Part shown: positions 1 to 6,240 of the stretch, in pieces
How positions within the stretch are numbered: the stretch's first letter is position 1
Layout of the letters: each line of letters begins with the position of its first letter
Assembly: GCA_002320595.1 (NCBI GenBank)
Contig: DCKB01000035.1
Span: 1-11,420 of the forward strand
Direction: 5' to 3'
Length of the DNA stretch: 11,420 bases
Origin: Christensenella sp. UBA1685
GTDB taxonomy: Bacteria > Bacillota > Clostridia > Christensenellales > CAG-138
Position numbers and translations under genes: made by a program
Notes under the pieces: model-generated
The model's database searches: none
What the model was told of the DNA's origin: nothing
Seen by the model: only the letters and a program-made list of their open reading frames with translations

Positions 1-112
1 GCCCCGTCACAATGGCAAGGTAGAGCGCAGCCACCGTGAGGATCCGCGTCGCTTCTACGACTCCCATCGCTTCTACTCGCTTGCCGACTTCGATGCACAG
101 CTCGCTGTGCAT
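1..112 (-). CDS. Partial unknown protein, 5' end only, probably membrane-associated
   Basis: This is the first 37 codons of a minus-strand gene that leaves the window at its left edge. The ATG (112-110) is preceded by GGAGG at 124-120 with a 7-base gap, which is an excellent ribosome binding site and fixes the start. The visible product begins MHSELCIEVGKRVEAMG. After about 22 residues it turns hydrophobic (ILTVAALYLAIV), which fits the start of a first transmembrane helix or a signal anchor. It lies 143 bases downstream of the penicillin-binding-protein gene on the same strand. I see no convincing promoter or terminator in that gap, so read-through is possible. The start codon lies in a perfect hairpin (88-117). 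I do not recognise the family, and too little is present to assign a function. Confidence 0.6.
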   Translation of the reverse strand, partial: MHSELCIEVGKRVEAMGVVEATRILTVAALYLAIVTG

Positions 113-117
113 CGAAG
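88..117 (-). promoter_or_regulatory. Perfect 13-bp hairpin over a start codon
   Basis: The arms 88-100 (CTTCGATGCACAG) and 105-117 are exact reverse complements around a 4-base loop. On the minus strand the AUG at 112-110 sits inside the 5' arm, and the GGAGG of the same gene lies just outside the stem. There is no T-tract on either side, so it is not a normal intrinsic terminator. A role in limiting translation initiation is inference. Confidence 0.5.
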
Positions 118-255
118 AGCCTCCAATAACCGTCCTATGCGCCCTTTACAGTATTGCTCGCCCAACCTTTTCCTTCGTTGCTATACCGTCCAACATGTTT
201 GACAAACCTACATCCAGCGGAAAACAAAGCCTTTCTTACAGTTTTGCGAATTTTT

Positions 256-2436
256 CTATGTATTCAGTTCCAGCATAGCGCGCGCAATGTCGAACTTCAG
301 CGTCGTATACTTTGTATCGGCAGGAATCTCCAACATTACGAGCACAAGGCGCGCATCCTCGTCGGAAACACCCGTTCGGTAACCGACGAACCATGAAATC
401 TCACGGCTTTTATCGTTGCCGATTTCAGCGGTGCCTGTTTTTGCGGCAACAACGCAGTTTTCTACCCTGAGCTGCCGCCCGGTGCCGTTGATTTCCTTGT
501 TCACGACATCCTTGAGCATGGGCGTGATCGTATCTATCGCGGCCTCAGAAATCACATTTTCCTTCCACAGGCGGGCGGCATGCTGTTTCACCACATCATA
601 TTTCACGCCGTTCTCCTGGTAAATGCCCTCCACCACATATGGTACGGCAATATCTCCGCCGTTTGCAAGCGCGGAGAACATCGCGGCAAGCTGCAGCGGC
701 GTCACGAGGATTTCTCCCTGCCCATAGCCGCTGTCGGCAAGGAGTTTGAAGCTCATCTCCGTATCTTCGTTCACAAGCTGCGGTTGTGCTACGCCGATGT
801 CGAAAGGGATGCTTTCGGTGAACCCGATTGCCTCCATATAGTCCTCAAAGGCTTCCCATCCGATCAGCAGCGCGGCATTGGCAAAGTAGATATTGTCCGA
901 ATGAATAAACGCCTTGCGCATATTCAGCGGGCCGCTGATGGGATAGTTCACATGCGTGCGTTTAATTGGCGTCCAAATCCACGCGCCGTACTCCGTTGGC
1001 GTCCAATAGTCATCGTCGATCTGGCTGTCGTCAAAGGCATATTCCGTGTCCAGCACGCCAAGGTCAAGCGCCGCAGCACCCGTGAACGCCTTCATTGTAG
1101 ATCCGGGCGGGTAAAGGCCTTGTGTCACGCGGTTGATCAAGGGCTTGGCCGGGTCGTTCAGCAACGCGCTGTACTCTTTCCCGCTGATGCCGCGTGTGAA
1201 CAGGTTCAGGTCGTAAGAAGGGTAGGAACTGAGCGCCTGCACCGCTCCTGTGAGCGGATTCATTACAACCACTGCTCCCGCCGTCGTGTCCCCAAACAGC
1301 ACGAGGTCCATCACCTCATCCAGCCGCTGCTGAAGCTCCACGTCGACGGTCAGTTCAATATCATACCCATCCACCGGATCCAACCGGTACAGCGTGCGGC
1401 GGTTGGTGCCTTCCGCCGTGCGGATATAGATCAGCTCCCCATCCTTGCCGCGCAGCTGCTGTTCATATTGTTTTTCAAGGCCGAGCCGGCCGACGATGGA
1501 ATCCGATGTATAGAGACCGTCCAACTTCGTGCGGCCCTCGTTCAGTGCGGCGAGTTCCGCCTCAAGTTCCTCTTTGCTGGAGGAAGGCACTGCGCCGACA
1601 TAGCCGATCAGATGGGCGAGGAGCGAGCCATACGGGTACTCCCGCTGCACGCCGTAGTTTCCGTAATCAATGCCCACGCCCGTAATGAGCAACAGCTGCT
1701 CCGCTGCCGATGCGGAAAGCTCGTCACTGTAAAACTGCTTGAGCACAGCCACATCGTTGTATTCCTTCTTGAGCGCCTTTTGAATTTCCTCTTCCGTCAT
1801 GCCGAGCAACGGGGAAACCTGGGCGACGAAAAGCGCCTGATCCTCAATCTTTGAAGGAGCCGCGTATACGCTAATCGTGCCAACCGTGGCCGCGAGCAGA
1901 GAACCGTCCGAAAGGATTTCACCCCGCTCTGCCGGTAACGTGGCGACGCGCACCGTATCCCCCCACTCCATTTCGGGGAAAATCAGCGCCGGCGTCCATT
2001 CGATGCACCAGTCGCCCCCCTCGCGCGTTGCGATGACGCTGAAGCTGTTTTTCATATCGCCGGCAACGCCCGAAGTGTAGACCGCATCAAACGTTGCTTT
2101 GCAAAGAATCTCACCGTTTGTGACTGAGAGGTTGCTGTACTCCACAGCTGAAATGCCGAGCGCATCGAAGATGTTGGTGTATTTGTCGGTAAACTCCTTT
2201 TGCGTGACCCGGTTCGCCCGCGTTTGTTCTCCGTCATTGCGCGAGGAGGACGCAAGCAGCGCATATGCGTCGGCATATTCCCCCGCCGTAATAAGCTGCA
2301 AAAAGGTTTCGATCACGGCCCGGCCCGTGCGCTGCGGCGCGCTTGAGCAACCGGCCGCACAGGAAATGATAAAAGCCAAGATCAGGCTCACAACGACAAT
2401 CCGCTTCATCCTTTCGCGTTTCACTTTTCTCATCAT
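256..2436 (-). CDS. PbpC/MecA-type class B penicillin-binding protein, probable lipoprotein
   Basis: This is a D,D-transpeptidase that cross-links peptidoglycan outside the membrane. Numbered from ATG 2436 (726 aa), a basic N-terminus and hydrophobic segment lead to a lipobox-like AAGC (Cys30). Next come an NTF2-like MecA_N domain (about 38-155), a PBP dimerisation domain that starts at the ERGEIL motif (about 170-345), and a transpeptidase domain (about 385-724). Its catalytic motifs are S446-T-M-K449, S513-D-N515 and K666-T-G668. LLADSGYGQGEI near 565-576 closely resembles the same stretch of Staphylococcus PBP2a and Bacillus PBP3 (PbpC), as recalled from memory. The start is uncertain. A TTG at 2442 and an ATG at 2409 are also possible, and the latter puts the lipobox Cys at residue 21, as in PbpC. 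The only good SD (AAGAGGAG, 2468-2461) is too far from all three. PBP2a-like architecture alone does not prove beta-lactam resistance. Confidence 0.93.
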   Translation of the reverse strand: MMRKVKRERMKRIVVVSLILAFIISCAAGCSSAPQRTGRAVIETFLQLITAGEYADAYALLASSSRNDGEQTRANRVTQKEFTDKYTNIFDALGISAVEYSNLSVTNGEILCKATFDAVYTSGVAGDMKNSFSVIATREGGDWCIEWTPALIFPEMEWGDTVRVATLPAERGEILSDGSLLAATVGTISVYAAPSKIEDQALFVAQVSPLLGMTEEEIQKALKKEYNDVAVLKQFYSDELSASAAEQLLLITGVGIDYGNYGVQREYPYGSLLAHLIGYVGAVPSSSKEELEAELAALNEGRTKLDGLYTSDSIVGRLGLEKQYEQQLRGKDGELIYIRTAEGTNRRTLYRLDPVDGYDIELTVDVELQQRLDEVMDLVLFGDTTAGAVVVMNPLTGAVQALSSYPSYDLNLFTRGISGKEYSALLNDPAKPLINRVTQGLYPPGSTMKAFTGAAALDLGVLDTEYAFDDSQIDDDYWTPTEYGAWIWTPIKRTHVNYPISGPLNMRKAFIHSDNIYFANAALLIGWEAFEDYMEAIGFTESIPFDIGVAQPQLVNEDTEMSFKLLADSGYGQGEILVTPLQLAAMFSALANGGDIAVPYVVEGIYQENGVKYDVVKQHAARLWKENVISEAAIDTITPMLKDVVNKEINGTGRQLRVENCVVAAKTGTAEIGNDKSREISWFVGYRTGVSDEDARLVLVMLEIPADTKYTTLKFDIARAMLELNT

Positions 2437-2438
2437 AA

Positions 2439-2456
2439 TCAAATGCGAACCCGCAC
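2439..2456 (-). other. Possible 5-codon upstream ORF in the PBP leader
   Basis: GTG-CGG-GTT-CGC-ATT-TGA follows AAGAGGAG (2468-2461) after 4 bases and ends 2 bases before the tandem ATGs at 2436 and 2433. The strong SD is 24 bases from the PBP ATG, too far for direct use, so reinitiation after this mini-ORF is one explanation. It is equally possible that the SD match is incidental. Confidence 0.25.
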
Positions 2457-2482
2457 AGTGCTCCTCTTTTGCGTATTCCCGC

Positions 2483-2542
2483 CCCCTGTTTACGGGGTAT
2501 GGATAGTTTTATTATAACTTGGCAACAATCCCCTGTAAACGG
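2483..2542. repeat. Two CCCCTGTWWACGG copies around the PBP promoter
   Basis: CCCCTGTTTACGG lies at 2483-2495 and CCCCTGTAAACGG at 2530-2542, in the same orientation and 47 bases apart start to start. The second copy overlaps the -35 of the PBP promoter. The first lies just downstream of its predicted start (about 2504). The placement suggests paired protein-binding sites, but no known operator consensus is recognised. Confidence 0.35.
2511..2539 (-). promoter_or_regulatory. Sigma-A-type promoter of the PBP gene
   Basis: On the minus strand the -35 is TTTACA (2539-2534) and the -10 is TATAAT (2516-2511), with a 17-base spacer. The predicted start is near 2504, giving a leader of about 70 bases before ATG 2436. 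Confidence 0.75.
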
Positions 2543-2574
2543 TAGGGAGCGCCGGCGAGACATAATTCGTTAAT

Positions 2575-2604
2575 TTGACACATTCCCTGCCCTCAGGCTA
2601 TAAT
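2575..2604 (+). promoter_or_regulatory. Consensus sigma-A promoter of yabE
   Basis: TTGACA (2575-2580) and TATAAT (2599-2604) are both perfect consensus hexamers with an 18-base spacer. The predicted start is near 2611, only 3 bases before ATG 2614. This also argues against the upstream in-frame TTG at 2575, which is the -35 itself. Confidence 0.85.
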
Positions 2605-2613
2605 ATGCTTACT

Positions 2614-3771
2614 ATGAAAAGGATCGACAGCATCAAACAATACATGCCCGCCGCATTGTGGAAACGCGCCAAGGCGCAGCCAGCGCCTGCGCCCCATCAC
2701 ACCGCTGCCCCTCCCCCCATCCCTTCCGGGCGGAGATGGTGGCTTACCGCATTGGACGTTTTCCTTGTGCTGGCCGTGCTTGCGGGCGTCGCATGGTTTG
2801 TTTCCCTTGCCACAGCGCCGGATCCGCGCATCACTGTGCATCTTTGCGCAGATGGCGTGACAAGTGAACATTTCGTTTTCCCTTCTGATGTGCGCACATT
2901 TTTGTCCGCGCGTGGGGTGGTGCTTGACAGCGGCGATACGCTTTCCTGCGCACTGACGGACACGCTTACCGACGGCATGGAGATTGCCGTAACGCGCGCG
3001 TTTCCCGTTGCGGTTAAATCCCAAAACGGCGTTGCGCTGCTGCATACAACCGGCGGAACGGTAGGCGATGCGCTGCGTGCCGTGGATGTGGAATATGATG
3101 TGAACGATGAGCTTTCCCACCTTTCGTTCGCGGACCTTGAGCCCGGCATGCAGATCGTTCACACGGATGTAATCACAGAATACGACACGGCCTATAAGAC
3201 GCTTGAATACAAAGAAGAAGTTGTAAAGGATGACACGGTATATAACGACACAAAGCCCGTTCTGCTTCAGGAAGGGCAGGACGGCACCAAGCAGGTCACA
3301 TACCGCCTTGTTTATAAAAACGGTGTGCGTGTTTCCCGTGAGGTAGTCGATCAGGTGGTTATTACCCCCGCTACGCCCGAAATCAAGAAAGTCGGCACAA
3401 AGATTCATTACCAGACACACCTGAGCGGCGAATTCCGTATTTACAAGGATCCGCCGGTAGCCGGAAAGAACGGTTGGGTTGAAATGACGATGGACTATAT
3501 CACCGCCTACACAGCCGATACCCGAACCTCTACCGGCGTACGGCCCAAGCTTGGCACCATTGCTGTGAACACCTACTATATCCCCTACGGTACGGAAATT
3601 TACGTGAAGGGTTACGGATATGGCAAGGCGCAGGACACCGGCGCGTTCCGCAATTATAAGCGGGCCGACGGCACGCCCGTGAACCAGCTGGATCTGTTTA
3701 TGAATACTGAAAAGGAATGCAGGCGCTGGGGCCGTAAGCGCAATGTGACGGTGCTTGTAAAGCTGGGCTGA
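2614..3771 (+). CDS. yabE: YabE-like cell-wall protein (DUF348, G5 and 3D domains)
   Basis: This is a 385-aa membrane-anchored cell-wall protein of the YabE/stationary-phase-survival type, related to resuscitation-promoting muralytic enzymes. Residues 1-41 form a short basic, Pro/Ala-rich cytoplasmic tail, and about 42-66 are a transmembrane helix. DUF348-like segments span about 72-185 and a G5 domain about 186-262. A C-terminal 3D domain (about 291-383) has the MltA-like double-psi barrel signature, for example IPYGTEIYVKGYGYGKAQDTG. Of the three aspartates that name the 3D domain, Asp341 (QDTG) and Asp360 (LDLF) are present, while the AVDP position is Asn319. I chose ATG 2614 because the promoter predicts transcription from about 2611. 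No SD lies before it or before ATG 2644. In Bacillus, yabE is followed by rnmV and ksgA. Here rsmA follows directly and rnmV is absent. Confidence 0.88.
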   Translation: MKRIDSIKQYMPAALWKRAKAQPAPAPHHTAAPPPIPSGRRWWLTALDVFLVLAVLAGVAWFVSLATAPDPRITVHLCADGVTSEHFVFPSDVRTFLSARGVVLDSGDTLSCALTDTLTDGMEIAVTRAFPVAVKSQNGVALLHTTGGTVGDALRAVDVEYDVNDELSHLSFADLEPGMQIVHTDVITEYDTAYKTLEYKEEVVKDDTVYNDTKPVLLQEGQDGTKQVTYRLVYKNGVRVSREVVDQVVITPATPEIKKVGTKIHYQTHLSGEFRIYKDPPVAGKNGWVEMTMDYITAYTADTRTSTGVRPKLGTIAVNTYYIPYGTEIYVKGYGYGKAQDTGAFRNYKRADGTPVNQLDLFMNTEKECRRWGRKRNVTVLVKLG

Positions 3772-3813
3772 AGCATCCGTTGCGCAAGCCGAAGAATCAT
3801 TTTCGAATGTGAT

Positions 3814-3846
3814 GGGCGGATGTAGGCATCCGCCCTCTGTATTTAT
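3814..3846 (+). terminator. Hairpin after yabE, weak terminator or attenuator
   Basis: GGGCGGATG (3814-3822) and CATCCGCCC (3827-3835) form a perfect 9-bp stem with loop TAGG, followed by TCTGTATTTAT. The T-tract is interrupted. No promoter is visible in the 38 bases between it and rsmA, so rsmA probably depends on partial read-through from yabE. Confidence 0.5.
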
Positions 3847-3873
3847 CGGATCAGACAAAAAAAGGAGCATCCC

Positions 3874-4689
3874 ATGACCGTTGCCGAAATTAAATCCCTC
3901 CTTGTGACGCACGGCCTCGCGCCCAACCGGGCGCTCGGGCAGAATTTCCTTGCAGACGAAGCTGTTGCAAGCGCAATTGCAGAGGCTTCCGGGGCGGCTG
4001 AATTCCCCGTGTTGGAAATTGGCCCGGGGCTTGGCGCGCTCACGGAACCGCTTCTCTGCCTTTCCCTGCATGTGACAGCGGTTGAGATCGATGCGTCGAT
4101 GGTGCGCGTTTTGCAGGCGCGCTTTGCGAATGCAGGCAATTTCACCCTGCTGCATGAAGACTTTCTTGAAACCGACCTTACCGCGGTCGCTCCGTTGCTC
4201 GGCGCAAAGTGCGCCGTTGCCGCAAACCTGCCGTATTATGTTACAACGCCGGTCTGCATGAAGCTGCTCGCCTCCGCGCTCCCAATTGAGCGCATGGCGC
4301 TGATGCTACAAAAGGAAGCGGCAGAACGTTTCACCGCTCTGCCGGGCAGCCGTCAATACGGGCCGCTGACTGTGCTTGCGCAGAGGTACTACGACATCAA
4401 GCTCTTGATGGAACTTTCGCCTGCGCGGTATTACCCTCAACCGGAGGTGGATTCCGCCGTGCTCACGCTTGCCCGCAGGCCGGGCGTCACCGATCTGCCT
4501 GCGCTGCCGCGCGTGCTTGCATCAGCGTTTTCCATGCGCCGCAAAACGCTGATGAACAATCTGCGCGGCGCAGGGCTTTCCAGGGAAAACGCAGAGGCGC
4601 TTTTGGAAAAATGCGGCATCCCACCGGCCGCGCGTGCGGAGGCGCTTCCCCCGGAAGCGTTTGCACGCCTTGCGGAGGCTATGTTATGA
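3874..4689 (+). CDS. rsmA: 16S rRNA (adenine1518-N6/adenine1519-N6)-dimethyltransferase RsmA (KsgA)
   Basis: RsmA uses S-adenosylmethionine to dimethylate two adjacent adenines in helix 45 of 16S rRNA, a late small-subunit maturation step in the cytoplasm. The 271-aa length is normal. The visible motifs are LGQNFL (21-26), SAM motif I EIGPGLGALT (48-57), the acidic EID (71-73) that binds the ribose, HEDF (94-97), and the catalytic NLPYY (118-122). The C-terminal domain carries YPQPEVDSAV (187-196) and AFSMRRKTLMNNL (218-230), both typical of the family. The start is fixed by AGGAG at 3863-3867, 6 bases before the ATG. The upstream neighbour is yabE, as in many Bacillota. The stop overlaps the start of the next gene. 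Loss of this enzyme confers kasugamycin resistance in well-studied bacteria. Confidence 0.97.
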   Translation: MTVAEIKSLLVTHGLAPNRALGQNFLADEAVASAIAEASGAAEFPVLEIGPGLGALTEPLLCLSLHVTAVEIDASMVRVLQARFANAGNFTLLHEDFLETDLTAVAPLLGAKCAVAANLPYYVTTPVCMKLLASALPIERMALMLQKEAAERFTALPGSRQYGPLTVLAQRYYDIKLLMELSPARYYPQPEVDSAVLTLARRPGVTDLPALPRVLASAFSMRRKTLMNNLRGAGLSRENAEALLEKCGIPPAARAEALPPEAFARLAEAML

Positions 4690-5195
4690 CTTGTACTCTA
4701 AAACAGCTTTCCCCCTGCGATGGCCACGATATTTACGACATGCTCCAGCGTATTCCTGCCGATGAAAACGGTTTTATAAACGATGCGCACGGAATGGATT
4801 ACGCCGCGTTTCATGCCTGGCTGCTCAAATCCGACCGAAGCGCAAAGCAAACGGGACTTGAAAACGGCTGGAGAGTGCCTTCGACCACCTTTTGGCTCTA
4901 TGCTGACGGACGTCCTGTAGGCATCGGCAAGCTGCGGCACTTCTTGACGGATGCGCTGCGCGAGAACGGTGGCCACATCGGCTGTGCCATCGTCCCGGAA
5001 GAACGCGGAAAAGGATATGGAACAATTTTGCTGCGCGCTCTGCTCGACTGTGCGCGGGAAATGGGGATCAACCGGGTTCTCGTAACGATCCGCCCGGAAA
5101 ACGCTGCGTCGCTCAAAATGGCCCTAAAAAACGGTGGAGTGATCAAGCGTTCGACGCCTGCGCACCATTATGTCGTTTTGGACACGAGCCGGTAA
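4686..5195 (+). CDS. GNAT family N-acetyltransferase
   Basis: This is a 169-aa acyl-CoA-dependent acetyltransferase of the GNAT superfamily. The substrate cannot be read from the sequence. Motif A is clear: the beta-4 segment HIGCAIVPEE is followed by the pyrophosphate-binding loop RGKGYGT (107-113) and a helix. Motif B follows as VTIRPENAASLKMALKNGG (133-151), where Asn139 occupies the usual acetyl-CoA-contacting position. The open frame extends upstream inside rsmA, but ATG 4686 is preferred. It has GGAGG (4675-4679, by eye) about 6-7 bases before it, and its ATGA overlaps the rsmA stop, indicating translational coupling. Pairing with rsmA hints at a ribosome- or translation-related acceptor, but that is only inference. 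Confidence 0.9.
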   Translation: MTCTLKQLSPCDGHDIYDMLQRIPADENGFINDAHGMDYAAFHAWLLKSDRSAKQTGLENGWRVPSTTFWLYADGRPVGIGKLRHFLTDALRENGGHIGCAIVPEERGKGYGTILLRALLDCAREMGINRVLVTIRPENAASLKMALKNGGVIKRSTPAHHYVVLDTSR

Positions 5196-5213
5196 TCATC
5201 AGCTGTCAAACGC

Positions 5214-5243
5214 AAAAAAGCCGGTGGAAAACCCCGCCGGCTT
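5214..5243 (-). terminator. Intrinsic terminator of the E2-like gene
   Basis: Reading the minus strand, a 10-bp stem (5243-5234 with 5227-5218, one G-T wobble) and a 6-base loop are followed by a run of six T (5219-5214). It ends the E2-like gene. On the plus strand only CGCATCTAATTTT follows, so it may also slow transcription from the GNAT gene. Confidence 0.85.
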
Positions 5244-5261
5244 CGCATCTAATTTTGTGGT

Positions 5262-6155
5262 TCAATCCACATCTTCAATGGTCTGCTCCGGGCGCTCATC
5301 CAGCACAAACGGGTTACGCAGCACGCCCTTGATATATTTCATTGCGCTTGAATAATAGAAACCATCGCAAATACGTTCGTCCATGACCCACATCACGGTA
5401 ATATAACGCCGTTCAATGACTGAGCCATCCGCCTGCAGCTCATTGCGTTTCTGTTTGGCGCCGAAGGAACAGAATACAGGAATGTTGCCGAAATCGTACA
5501 GATGGTGGAAGACGGGCGGAACCCCCAGCGAGCCCATGGAGGTAATGAACATGGAACCATGAAACGGGCTGAGCTTTTCAAGCTTCTTCGGGAGAAGGCC
5601 GAAATAGTCCAGCGTTTTGAGGAACCAAACCGCAAATTTCAGCAAAAGGCCGGGGATGTAATCCAAAATTTTCGCTGTTTTGTCAAAATCGCTTTGGTTA
5701 TTGTTTTTGGAAAGGTCGATCTCTTTTTTGATCAGCTCATATACTTCCGTTGCAGTTGCATCCAGCTCCGGGCTGATTTTAATTACGGTTTCAAGCGCAT
5801 CCGAGCGCATCTCCCGTTTGACCGTAAGGTTGATTTGCACGCTGTTGCGGGCATAAATCTTCTGCCCGGCAATAAAGCGGTTTACGGCGGGCTTTTGGGA
5901 AAGGCTGCGCACGTAGGCTGCAATGAGCACATGCATAATGCCGAACCCTACCAGACCGTCATCGTTTCGTTTGTGGCGGATGTAGCGCTCAATTTCATCG
6001 ATGTCTATGGTGTCCATGAAATGGTTGGAGGATGTGTTCCGCGTGACCATGATGTAAGGGGAGACGCGGGAAAACGCATCCAAAGAGCGAAGCCTCCGGC
6101 CGTCGTACCTGTCCCCCCAGCGGCGCTTCCGTTTTACGGGTTGTTTTTGTTCCAT
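5262..6155 (-). CDS. Stand-alone E2/CAT-fold acyltransferase-like protein with altered active site
   Basis: The 297-aa product matches the catalytic domain of 2-oxo acid dehydrogenase E2 subunits and chloramphenicol acetyltransferase. It has no lipoyl domain and no E1/E3-binding domain. The core is recognisable: VNRFIAGQKIYARNSVQI (91-108), then GSMFITSMGSLGVPPV (200-215), matching the E2 GTFTISNLG region, and WVMDERICDGFYYS (256-269), matching the E2 DHRVVDG motif. In that last motif the general-base His is Glu260, while Asp264 and Gly265 are kept. The first 25 residues are very basic. The start ATG has TGGAG 10 bases upstream, and the gene has its own promoter, palindrome and terminator, so it is a single-gene unit. 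Classical CoA or lipoyl acyl transfer by the His mechanism looks unlikely. I recall similar short clostridial proteins annotated as E2 subunits, so the Glu may be a subfamily trait. The function is unknown. Confidence 0.85.
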   Translation of the reverse strand: MEQKQPVKRKRRWGDRYDGRRLRSLDAFSRVSPYIMVTRNTSSNHFMDTIDIDEIERYIRHKRNDDGLVGFGIMHVLIAAYVRSLSQKPAVNRFIAGQKIYARNSVQINLTVKREMRSDALETVIKISPELDATATEVYELIKKEIDLSKNNNQSDFDKTAKILDYIPGLLLKFAVWFLKTLDYFGLLPKKLEKLSPFHGSMFITSMGSLGVPPVFHHLYDFGNIPVFCSFGAKQKRNELQADGSVIERRYITVMWVMDERICDGFYYSSAMKYIKGVLRNPFVLDERPEQTIEDVD

Positions 6156-6176
6156 TGATCTATAACTCCATATAAA

Positions 6177-6200
6177 AGTAAAATATATTTATATTTTACT
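6177..6200. promoter_or_regulatory. AT-rich palindrome over the -10, candidate operator
   Basis: The arms AGTAAAATATA (6177-6187) and TATATTTTACT (6190-6200) are exact reverse complements with a TT centre. The palindrome runs from about -14 to +10 of the E2-like promoter, so a bound dimeric regulator would block RNA polymerase. I do not recognise the cognate regulator. Confidence 0.55.
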
Positions 6201-6222
6201 CTTATCCGCAGTCCCCTGTCAA
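6193..6222 (-). promoter_or_regulatory. Sigma-A-type promoter of the E2-like gene
   Basis: On the minus strand the -35 is a perfect TTGACA (6222-6217) and the -10 is TAAAAT (6198-6193), with an 18-base spacer. The predicted start is near 6186, giving a leader of about 30 bases that holds the TGGAG ribosome binding site. Confidence 0.75.
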
Positions 6223-6240
6223 ACGCAACATACAATGCGG

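Noticed and set aside
49..76. Direct repeat TCGCTTCTAC (49-58 and 67-76)
   Set aside because: It encodes a repeated VEA in the left-edge protein and is short enough to be chance.
113..255. Promoter for the left-edge gene
   Set aside because: TTGTCA and TATAGC occur on the minus strand, but only 14 bases apart. No pair with normal spacing was found.
580..1854. 424-aa plus-strand open frame
   Set aside because: It lies antisense inside the PBP gene, whose frame has all transpeptidase motifs. The translation has no recognisable domain and is a high-GC shadow.
2575..2613. Upstream TTG (2575) or ATG (2605) as yabE start
   Set aside because: TTG 2575 is the -35 hexamer and ATG 2605 directly abuts the -10, so neither would be in the transcript from this promoter.
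2593..4155. 520-aa minus-strand open frame
   Set aside because: It is antisense to yabE and the start of rsmA, both of which have clear domains. It spans their intergenic hairpin and shows no motif or SD.
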